Of a stretch of DNA of 14,166 nucleotides, positions 1 through 7,623 are shown piece by piece (the first letter of the stretch is position 1; each line of letters begins with the position of its first letter). Both the position numbers and the translations under genes were made by a program. The stretch is from positions 1 to 14,166 of the forward strand of contig BCIV01000033.1 of assembly GCA_001600055.1 (NCBI GenBank). The letters run 5' to 3'. Below the pieces are notes generated by a model. It had not been told where the DNA came from. It searched no databases and was given only the letters and a program-made list of their open reading frames with translations. The DNA comes from Filobasidium wieringae. Taxonomy: Eukaryota; Basidiomycota; Tremellomycetes; Filobasidiales; Filobasidiaceae.

Positions 1-1154
1 CGGGGGGTACATCTTCCATCCCCTCTCTCCCCTCCTCCCGAGATTCCGGACCGGGTAATCCTTCAACACGATCAAGCATACTTCCAATAGAATTCGAGAT
101 ACCTCTCTTTCAATCGATTCAGGCGGTTCGGGCGGTTCAGGGCTTTCGGGTGGGACGGGATTCTCGCTTGATGATACCGCGGTGATGATGATGATGATTA
201 CGAAGAGGAGACTGATTTTTGGGTTTCTTTTGGCGCGGATTTTTAGAAAGCTTGGCCAAAGGGAATGGTCAGTGTTTTCCCCCTCGAATGGCAAGGGGTC
301 AAAGAGGACTGATCTGGGTTTTGTCAATTAGTACTCCTGTTTAGCAGGTTTCATTGAACCGGGTGGTGAGTCCCCGTCCGAACGATAAGACTTGTCGATG
401 AATGATCGTTGATGTCAGCCAATACGATTTAGAATCTATCGAAGACGCTGTGAGGCGAGAGGTCATGGAGGAAGCCGGGATCAAGGTTGGGGAGGTTAGG
501 TAGTGAGTCTTTTTGTTCATCTCGTCGATCTGTGCGTGTAACGGGTATTGAGCTGATTATCATTGGGGTCGATTTAGCTCTTCTTGTCAACCCTGGTAAG
601 CGTTTTTCGTTTTCCGACATTCGACGAGGAGATACAGAAGCTGATCGGGTTCCCGGACAGGCCGTTCCCTTCCAACCTGATGATCGGTTGTTTCGGTCTG
701 GTCGCTGCCGATGCCGGTTCGATCGATTTGGAATTAGATAACGAGTTGGAAGACGCTCGTTGGTTCCCTAAAGACCTCGTTCTCAAGACGTTGTAAGGAT
801 GACCAATGACCTGTTGATACACCGGAAAGCTGACGCGGATATTGGAATCGATACGTGTACAGGTCTCACCCGGATGGAACGAACATTACCAAATCGGAGC
901 ATAAAAAGTTCGAACCTAAAGAAATCCAGACTTCTTCAGGGGTACAGGAGGGAGCAGCGCTCGCCCCTGCCGAAGGTAAAGTTCAGGAAGACACCCTCAC
1001 TAAAGAAGGGGAGAGGAAGGNTATAGAGGGACTTCCCGCTTCGTTCCGTGTTCCTCCCAAGACCGCTATTGCCGGGATGTTGATCGATCGATGGGCAAAG
1101 GGGGAGATGGATGAGGTTCCTGTAGATAGGGAGAGCGTTAAGAATAGGTTGTAA
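1..1154 (+). CDS. NPY1: NADH pyrophosphatase (Nudix hydrolase), 3' part, six or more exons
   Basis: Hydrolyses NADH (and NAD+-like dinucleotides) to NMNH and AMP; the family usually works in peroxisomes or mitochondria. Supported exons are 247-267, 332-365, 433-499, 578-595, 661-792 and 863-1154, joined by GT...AG introns of 64, 67, 78, 65 and 70 nt; together they give 187 residues to the TAA at 1152-1154. The spliced product reads [35 protein letters not shown], a perfect Nudix box (GX5EX7REUXEEXGU), followed by CQPWPFPSN, the SQPWPFPxS signature that marks NADH pyrophosphatases, then the LDNELEDARWF and PPKTAIAGMLI blocks. Between the last two blocks lies a charged insertion of roughly 60 residues. 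The zinc-ribbon half and the start codon are outside the window, and the exon upstream of 247 is unresolved (see findings). The protein ends in NRL, only a weak PTS1-like tripeptide. Base 1021 is N, in a GNT codon, so no stop can hide there. The family call is firm; the peroxisomal location is inference. Confidence 0.9.
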
Positions 1155-1923
1155 ATAGGTGATCGGGTGGGACTGGATTGATGTACGTCCTCGTAAACGT
1201 CTCCAGTCCGGCTCTGGACCCGTTTCGGACGCTATGTGGAACTCCTATGCGCGCATACTCAGAGTGATAGCACCAGCCTCACCCCTAAATTCGTAAAGGC
1301 TTTGATTTCCCTTATACCATTGACCAAGCGAGGTCGGTTGCCTTCTTTGCCTCTGGGAGCATAGCGACTTCATTCTTAGCGACTTTAACTCCTAAACCGC
1401 TTTGATTTAGAAACTCGCCCCTCAGTCGCGCTACTAACGGTCGCGTCAAATGATTCGGCGGTTATGGACGTAACCACACCAGCCAGTTGAACACTATCTT
1501 AGGGGTTAGGTACAGACAAGATAGAACAGTATAGTACTCGAATCAGCCTAGCTTCGACTCGGATAAAGGATATGAGTAGGACCAAACCGAATAATGTGGA
1601 ACGGTTTCGAACCGCTCGAGTCGAGTAAAGGAGTATCTCATGACAGGGTTAACATCTAGTCTCATGATTATGCTTTGAGATCATGTTAATACAATGTTAA
1701 TTCTTACAAACTGGCCGTCGGCCTTGAGCCCTCATTCATATATATACTTTTTTGACGGTGTTCTTTGAGGTCATAATCGCTCATTTCGCTTCAACATGCT
1801 CTTCCTTCTTGGGTAACAGGGTGGCTTCGCAATCGCCAAGACACGGTGCGGAGAACCTGATTATCGATACAAAGTAATCTCATCAGTGTTCGCAAAATCC
1901 GACGGACGACTCGATCGACAAAC
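1155..1923. other. Convergent intergenic region between NPY1-like and SSU1-like genes
   Basis: This stretch lies between two convergent stop codons and should hold both 3' UTRs and poly(A) sites. I see no open frame with protein character. It has a 12-bp palindrome at 1246-1257 (tatgcgcgcata), a short direct repeat of atgttaat around 1683-1701, and AT-rich runs near 1738-1752. No RNA gene was recognised. Confidence 0.5.
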
Positions 1924-3375
1924 TCACATCACTCCCGTCCAGCCTCTCAATACGGTCATACTCGCAACGTAAATCCAGAGTAATATCACCGTTCCCGAAA
2001 AGATCGTCCCCAGCACCTTGAAAGCTTCGGATTCGAGCTCAATCCCTAACTGAAGGGTACAAACACTGAAAACCCCGAGCGGGAACGTGAAACCCCACCA
2101 GCCCATATTGAATCCTATTCGCTCGGTTCGCGCAACATTTATTATGGATGAGATCGCCCAGCACAACCAGGTCAGTCCGAAGCCCCAGATGACGAATGCG
2201 ATACTATATCGATCCGGGATTCAGCATCAACCGCAATGTAGCAGTGGTTAGACGCAAACTTACGGAATAGTACAAGCATAGATTGCCGCTCCGAACATCC
2301 TCACTTCTTCCGCGGAGTATTGTGTTGTTCCTTGGGATTTCAAGCAAAGATCACGGATGACCGAGCTCAAGCGAAGCATCGCGAAAGCTCCTTGTCCACA
2401 AGGACCGATTGGTAGGAAAGTCGATACGATCAACGCATTAGGAGGAATCTATACGTCTTGAGATCAGATTCACACGAAGCTCTTCGAATGCTAGTGGCGC
2501 GCTTACTTTATAAAGTGTTAAACGTTGGAAATAAATCCCCATGATCAATAACGCGGGCATGAAACCGATTCCCAGTAAGATGTAAGAGATCGTGATCGTT
2601 AATCTCGCATGAGAATCAGAGAGACCGGAGGCGATTATTGCTCCTGATGCTGCGCTGACGATGGTGGAAACTGATGGTTGAAGCCAGACGGCGGTTATGC
2701 AGGCAGAGTCGTTCTTATGCCGTGTAAACCTAGGGTAAGGTCGTTAAATTGGTATAATACCAGGTGGAGAAATGGGATCGGGAGAGGACATACATCACAA
2801 ATGGGATCCCAATTGCTATGATAGTGGCAACTATACTATCGATCCACCACAATACCCAAGCGACCGTAATCCACCTGTCCGGAATGGGGCACGCAATAAG
2901 CTTCATAGTTGAGTACCGAATCGAATGGCCTGAACCTACTCTGATCCGAAAGCTGGTACGCAGGCGTAAAATGTCATATTTACGATCGTGCCAAACCCCA
3001 TTGGAAAAGTTCCGAGGAAGAGGGATTGTTGAGGATGAAAGATCATCTTCTTGAACACCTGAGGCCATATTACATAACGTGCTCTAGAATCGCAAGCAAA
3101 ATTAGATCCATGTACTACATCCTTCATAGCTGAGCAGGTACTGACATCGAGATTCCCAAAAAACTGAAGAACAGCAAAACGTTCACACCGAAGATCACTC
3201 CCGCAATGACTTTCAGTCCGTGGAATTGGTAAGGGAAATTATATAAAAGGATCGAGACTATCCCCGTTCCCATGTTCACTGAAAACCACGATGGGGTGAA
3301 GTTGAGGACCCGGCGACGCCATTCTCGCTGGAAGTGGGAGACGGTTATTGGTTCGATTGTAGAATCGGTCGACAT
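1924..3375 (-). CDS. SSU1: Sulfite efflux pump SSU1 (TDT/SLAC1-like transporter)
   Basis: Plasma-membrane exporter of sulfite, protecting cells from sulfite made during sulfur metabolism or met in the environment; it belongs to the tellurite-resistance/dicarboxylate transporter (TDT) family. Exons on the minus strand are 3375-3146, 3083-2940, 2874-2794, 2729-2507, 2448-2264 and 2203-1924; introns are 62, 65, 64, 58 and 60 nt, all GT...AG and phase-consistent. The sum is 1143 nt, 380 residues plus stop. Diagnostic stretches are NFTPSWFSVNMGTGIVSI near the N terminus (residues about 25-42), HPQQSLFLGTFPMGF in exon 2, AWVLWWIDS in exon 3, ITAVWLQPSVSTIVSAASGA in exon 4, LPIGPCGQGAF in exon 5 and NMGWWGFTFPLGVFS in exon 6. 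These are the conserved blocks of fungal SSU1, and the protein is hydrophobic throughout, as expected for about ten membrane helices. The length matches the family (about 380-460 aa). No break or missing block is seen. The start was chosen as the first ATG before the conserved block; the short charged N-terminal tail fits. Confidence 0.95.
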
Positions 3376-3788
3376 TGAGGTGTGTGGCGTGTAGTGGATG
3401 CGGTGATGTATTACTCGTAGTAATAAGACTTAACGTTGCGTGCAGCACGGCCTTATGTCATGATCTAGTGACCTAGTTGTTCAACTCGTTCGCCTCGAAG
3501 ATGTGGAGTCAAGATCGGACCGGTCTTTAGAATTAGGGGGTTTCAAAGTCGATCGGTGTTCTCACGCGTTTGCATCTTTATATAGATGCTATTTTGCGGG
3601 GACCTCACACGCGAAAAGATGCCAATGGATGCAAATTTGCCTCCGCAGTTGTTCGACCTGTAAGAGGTCGAACATCTCAAAAATTGCATGTTTTTGCGAC
3701 TCATCTTTCGTGAGATCGCATGTTTATGCGACTTCAGCGTGACGATTCTGTCTGATCGACCAAACATGTATATGTTGACTTCATCAAC
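3376..3788. promoter_or_regulatory. Upstream region of SSU1 with clustered hairpins and direct repeats
   Basis: Non-coding stretch 5' of the sulfite pump. It contains a perfect 9-bp hairpin (gttcgacct at 3651-3659 with aggtcgaac at 3665-3673), a hairpin with TATATA in its loop (3572-3589), a 7-bp hairpin (3772-3790), and a 16-nt direct repeat with one mismatch (3686-3701 and 3718-3733). Two looser relatives of that repeat lie near 3585-3598 and 3628-3641. An open frame across it has no protein-like features. It could be promoter, mobile-element edge, or both; no binding site for a known sulfite regulator was identified. Confidence 0.45.
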
Positions 3789-3855
3789 ATGACTATAAAT
3801 TCTGCTATACAAGCTACGTGGCAGGCCCTAGCACTTCAGACAAACCTCTACCAAC

Positions 3856-4301
3856 ATGAACGAGGTAAGTACAAAGAGATAGTGTGTTCCGAAAGCGGAG
3901 AAGCCGGGTGGTCAGCCATCTTTTGTCCTTATTCCCTTTGGGACATTTGTCCGCTTGAACGAGAGAACTAACTCGTTCCGGTCATATTCATACAGAGCAA
4001 CCCCCACCACAACATAGATGACAGTATAAGAGGCATCAGCAATACAGATAGCCCTTCAGTCATACTTGCTCAAGAGTCGCACCAATCCCCTCAAGACGAT
4101 ACACAAACGTTATCGGAATCACCCGTCCTTTTCGACAATCAACCTTTATTCTCTAGAGCTCCGTCCTCTCAACTACCCTTACCTACCAGCTTCAACTTCA
4201 ATTCAATGCCTCCTCCTACCCACGCTCCCTTTGTACCCTTGTTGAAGACTGTTACGGCAGGTTCTTGCTGTCACAGGTCTAATAGCAAACGCTACTCGTA
4301 G
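3856..4301 (+). CDS. Hypothetical Ser/Pro/Gln-rich protein or remnant, spliced
   Basis: A 306-nt stretch (3996-4301) is open and reads as a low-complexity Ser/Pro/Gln/Asp-rich peptide ending RSNSKRYS before TAG. It is preceded by a good acceptor (tacag at 3991-3995) and by a strong donor (gtaagt at 3865). ATG at 3856 gives a three-codon first exon (Met-Asn-Glu) in phase with it, for a total of 104 residues. A longer first exon starting at ATG 3789 falls out of frame and stops soon after the junction. I do not recognise the product; it resembles disordered N-terminal regions of fungal proteins. It lies inside the repeat-rich stretch, so it may be a fragment of a mobile element or of a gene that once continued downstream. 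Confidence 0.3.
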
Positions 4302-5269
4302 GTTATCTGGATGATGGAATAAGGGCCGAGTTGTTGTAACTCGGTTGGTTCTAAGCGGTGGACAAGTTATTCGACCGAGTTGACGGATTCGGTTAGAATC
4401 TGTAAGCCGGTTGAATCGAGAGGATTAGTATCGAGTGTTGATATTAATAGGTTTAGGTGAAGAACAAAGGTTGTATGAGAACAACTTAGCGAGATCCTAT
4501 TGTAGTAACCTCTTCACAATACGTCTTGAATTGGTAATTCAGTAGGTGTAAATAGAATGCGATATCGGACTTGAATCCTCTATACAATTCGGTTGACTCT
4601 ATATAGACGATTCAATCCCTAATTATATATACTAAACGGGAACACTGCGAGACCTCGAACAAAGGAAGAGAGAACGATACCACCACGAGTCGTCAAAGTT
4701 GTTTTTGCTAGATTCGGTTGAATCCTATTTTGTATTTTGGAACCGAGAACAGAGAACGAGCCGGATAGAGAAGTAGTAGGTAGGTTGTTTGACGGATCCG
4801 GTTGAACCTTGTAAGGAGCAACCGAATATGAGTGGATGTCTTCTTTGTTGGTTGGAGGTGGATCGACTTGTTCGACGGAATAGGAGATGGTGTTTCGTGT
4901 TGTACGAGCAATCCGCGGTACGAGCGGATTTGGTTGGCTTTCCCAGCGATCCGGTTGAAACGGAATCGAACCGAAACGGGGTGGTGGTTCGGTTGGTTGA
5001 GCGAGATTCTACTTGAGCGATGTCTTGATGAACTAGTTGTAACAAAGACCAATAACCGTACCGCTAGTTATCGATCACCTTTGCCAAGTACAAATGCACC
5101 TCCAGCCAAACTGTTATGGATGTGGATTGTGGTGGTTGTACGTGTCGCCTTCTCCATAGGCGTCGCCTGAGGATCGTCCGAGCAGGTCCTCGGACTACTT
5201 GTTTGTTGTTTCCTTTGTTGTATTCCGGATGAGTAGACCTTAAGTCTCTCATCCATTCTTACCGATACT
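4302..5269. repeat. Non-coding stretch with many dispersed CGGTT-type motifs
   Basis: The motif cggttgaa or cggttggt recurs about nine times (near 4340, 4392, 4408, 4592, 4713, 4799, 4952, 4988), and there is a 7-bp hairpin at 4327-4345 (ccgagtt...aactcgg). The overlapping frames here have no protein character; their Arg/Ser/Thr-rich translations mirror the repeats. This texture is common in LTRs and other non-coding parts of fungal retroelements, but I found no matching direct terminal repeats or primer-binding site. Confidence 0.35.
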
Positions 5270-5652
5270 ATGTTGAACCCTACCTACTCTTCCTCCCGGA
5301 TACCGCCTGCTAAGTCGTCGGACCGCTCATTTGGAGTTACCGTCGGTCCTAACACAAACGCGGACGGACAGCCTTTCCTATTGAATCGACTCCTTCGCGA
5401 TACTGAAGGACCAGCTCTTTGAGAAGAACCACACCTGGAGGTACATCAGCCGAACCGGAGTCTAGTAGTCAGGGTAGTCGTACATCAGGTGCTGCGCAGA
5501 GCCAGAACGAGAGTCAGGGGGACAACAAACCTGGGCCAAGTTATGCTAGGTGGGATGGTCAGAAGGGACATTTGGCTATGACAGCCGAAGACATCCTGGT
5601 CCCTTGGATGGTAGAAGGATCCAACTATGCCACTGTCACAGGAGGACGATAG
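5270..5652 (+). pseudogene. Frameshifted hypothetical protein, possibly element-derived
   Basis: ATG 5270 opens a frame (MLNPTYSSSRIPPAKSSD...) ending in TGA at 5420-5422. The next frame is open from about 5419 to TAG 5650-5652 and continues the same Ser/Gly/Gln-rich character into a more structured end (ARWDGQKGHLAMTAEDILVP, then NYATVTGG). The switch falls at a T run (5418-5420), so one base gained or lost there would explain it: either genuine decay or a sequencing error. The W...AEDIL...W...NY arrangement recalls a Myb/SANT-like domain found in expanded fungal and oomycete families, cut off early here; that resemblance is from memory and weak. The surrounding repeats favour a decayed mobile-element gene. 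Confidence 0.35.
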
Positions 5653-6345
5653 AGAGTACTTGGCACCTAGGAAAAGCGCATGCCGTACTCGTTGAGTGAC
5701 TAGTGTCGATCCCGAGCGCGCTAATGAATTGAAGCGCACGGACACGGTTTGTATCATAGGGATCCGTAGAATATTTTAACGAGGAATGTCGAGGTAGTTT
5801 ATGAGACGGCTTGAGTGGGAACTCAAGCGACAATATAAAATATCAATTTACCAATAACAATTGGTTAGCTACGGCTAGTTGAGCAAGGTCACTACATTAG
5901 CGTGCTAGTTTGACTTAGAACCGAACGAACGAACTTCGAGAGAATTCTTACGGACGATATCCGAACCGACCAGAACCGACCGAAACCGTATCGAACCGTA
6001 ATTGACTAAGGTCGAATAAGCACCCCGTGACAAAGAGCCACCAGGAATAACGCCCTGGCTCTTCTAGTACGGCGTGCGCTGAAAGGCTGCCTTGTTTCAT
6101 AGAGTTCCACCATGTCTGGATGGTTGACTAATCAATAGAGTGTAACCATACGATCTACTCAACATCACTGCGTATCAAGTCTCATGAAGAGCTTCCCCCA
6201 GTCTTGAGCCTCCTTTGTAAGCTGCTTGATCAAATAGTGCCGCTGAGAGGTTCTGACCATATTGATCCTGTGTGTCTATCTTCAGGATGGATAGTTTGCG
6301 ATAGCGATAGAGCAAGCGAGAGGACATACAGGAGAAGTATGAGTA
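5653..6345. other. Non-coding stretch with AACC-rich repeats and a hairpin
   Basis: No plausible gene was found. The stretch holds gaacc-rich DNA at 5920-6000 and an imperfect hairpin at 6035-6063 (agagcc...ggctct with an inner agg/cct). These look like parts of the repeat-rich region rather than an RNA gene; I could match none of them to a known RNA. Confidence 0.4.
5961..6000. repeat. Four tandem 10-bp AACCG units
   Basis: Four consecutive 10-base units share an RAACCGNM-like core: ccgaaccgac, cagaaccgac, cgaaaccgta, tcgaaccgta. They sit at the right side of the repeat-rich region and are the reverse-strand counterpart of the CGGTT motifs at 4340-5000. Confidence 0.75.
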
Positions 6346-6964
6346 TTTGTGAACTTAAAGGATGACAAGCTTGGGCCATTGGTGAAAGTGGAGGTCGATT
6401 TACAGACTGTATGCTATATTATGTCCATTTTACACCCGTCTGCTTCCAGATACTTCGGGTCTGGGGTAATTTTTGAATACCGGTACATGCCAACGGACAT
6501 GTCAACAAAGATGTCCGGGGGGTTTCAACCTACGACATGTTTCCACGTCTTAAACACACGTCGTCCCGCTAGTTGTAAATGCCGAGTAAATCCTATTTGA
6601 AACCCCCTATTAGGAAAGCTGTCGGTCGATTCCAAATAACCCTAACTAGCCCATTTCTGACGACTGATTGACGGGAATGGCGGGTATCTGTATGGAACTT
6701 CGAGCTGAAGAGCATGCAATCGTATTCATTCCTTTAAATCGTATTTTGTTGCCTATATCTTGGGTGTTGCAGTGATTATGAGCGAATTGAAAGGTCAATC
6801 TCGACCTGAATCGGTACCGAGATATCCGAATGTCGCCATAATTTGTAGATGTCGTCATGTGATCACATGATCAGCATCCGTAATTTGACTCCGCACAAAG
6901 TTGGGGATCCCGTGTAGATGAATCCGAATCCCTTGCCACCACCCTGTGTTTCATCATCACCCTG
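6346..6964. other. Intergenic stretch with inverted repeats; no gene seen
   Basis: Open frames here lack recognisable features or codon character. There is a perfect 11-bp inverted repeat, gggggtttcaa at 6518-6528 against ttgaaaccccc at 6597-6607, that could fold with a 68-nt loop; a ggacat/atgtcc pair at 6495-6516; and a 16-bp palindrome at 6855-6870 listed separately. Confidence 0.45.
6855..6870. promoter_or_regulatory. Perfect 16-bp palindrome TCATGTGATCACATGA
   Basis: The sequence is fully self-complementary over 16 bases and contains two E-box-type cores (CATGTG and CACATG) around TGATCA. Such symmetry suits a dimeric DNA-binding protein, but no intact gene start is close: the nearest spliced candidate begins about 95 nt downstream at 6965. 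Function unknown. Confidence 0.35.
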
Positions 6965-7220
6965 ATGAGCTTTGCGCTATCATCCAAGCAACATCTCCTA
7001 TTTGGTTACCCTCTGTAAGAGCATGTTCTGGTCACCTTCACCTCTTATCATTGTATTTTCTTTCAAGATGGAATGACAAAGGGGTCCCAATAGCGGAAAG
7101 ATTAACAACTTCAGGATTGGCGGTGAGTTGCAGGTTGAGCCCCTGCCTATATACCTCCTGACTGTCTGAGGTCTGAGTGCCCAGACATGGTGCTACGCCA
7201 CAGAGGGCATACATCTATAG
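6965..7220 (+). CDS. Candidate small spliced ORF (46 aa), weak
   Basis: Three segments, 6965-7014, 7068-7122 and 7185-7220, join in phase across two short introns with good signals: gtaaga...pyrimidine-rich...caag (53 nt) and gtgagt...ctgac...ccag (62 nt). The result is MSFALSSKQHLLFGYPL, then WNDKGVPIAERLTTSGLA and TWCYATEGIHL followed by TAG. The upstream frame is open back to about 6884 and hydrophobic, so this could also be the 3' end of a longer gene. I recognise no family. Canonical introns of this size arise by chance often enough that the call is tentative. Confidence 0.2.
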
Positions 7221-7623
7221 AGTTATAATCTATAAGTTCTGTAAATCCTGGCCACACTATCGACTTCACTCGGTTCATCAATCACGCAAAAGAACTAACG
7301 TACGAGACTGAGATCAGAACGGCCCATCTCATGAGATGTCATAGCCTATTATAAGCGATCAGGCTGCTAAGACGCGCAAAGAATGCAAAGGCATGAACAT
7401 GCAGCTGAGACTCGCGCAGAGTGCAGAGACGGGCTGGGCATTACATGCCTTTGAGCGTCTGTAACCGTTGAAGCGACACATCAGTACAGTGGCATCGATA
7501 GCCAGATATGTTACAACAATCTTCAAAAGAATCGTCTGTCTATTTTATACACTTATGACCCATGATCCCCAAAATAAGATCTCAGCCACTCAAACTAAAC
7601 CACCGCGCGTCGCTCGACGCCGA
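7221..7623. other. Intergenic, probable 3' flank of the lipoxygenase gene, with a hairpin
   Basis: No gene is seen. A perfect 10-bp inverted repeat (caaaggcatg at 7386-7395, catgcctttg at 7444-7453) lies about 170-240 nt beyond the lipoxygenase stop. The lipoxygenase poly(A) site should be in this stretch. Confidence 0.45.

Larger units (their letters stand above)
3534..6609. mobile_element. Possible decayed mobile-element region bounded by 14-bp inverted repeats
   Basis: A 14-base word, tagggggtttcaaa, occurs at 3534-3547 on the plus strand and at 6596-6609 on the minus strand. The flanking 15-20 bases outside each copy are also loosely alike (gaccg...cttt...). Between them lie only broken or doubtful reading frames, GGTT-rich and AACC-rich repeats and several hairpins, in contrast to the compact intact genes on either side. 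No transposase, reverse transcriptase or integrase motif was seen and no target-site duplication was verified. It could equally be several unrelated insertions. Confidence 0.25.

Noticed and set aside
2764..3054. 96-codon plus-strand frame
   Set aside because: It is antisense to SSU1 exons 2 and 3 and the introns between them.
3543..3812. Overlapping frames on both strands at 3503-3812
   Set aside because: Their translations follow the hairpins and repeats of the region and show no domain or hydrophobic pattern.
3789..3971. Unspliced 60-codon frame starting at ATG 3789
   Set aside because: The gtaagt donor lies within it, the residues after the donor lose protein character, and the spliced version from this ATG falls out of frame with the downstream open stretch.
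4708..5256. Several 60-110-codon frames on both strands
   Set aside because: They overlap each other in many frames, as expected from stop-poor CGGTT-rich repeat DNA, and have no recognisable motifs.
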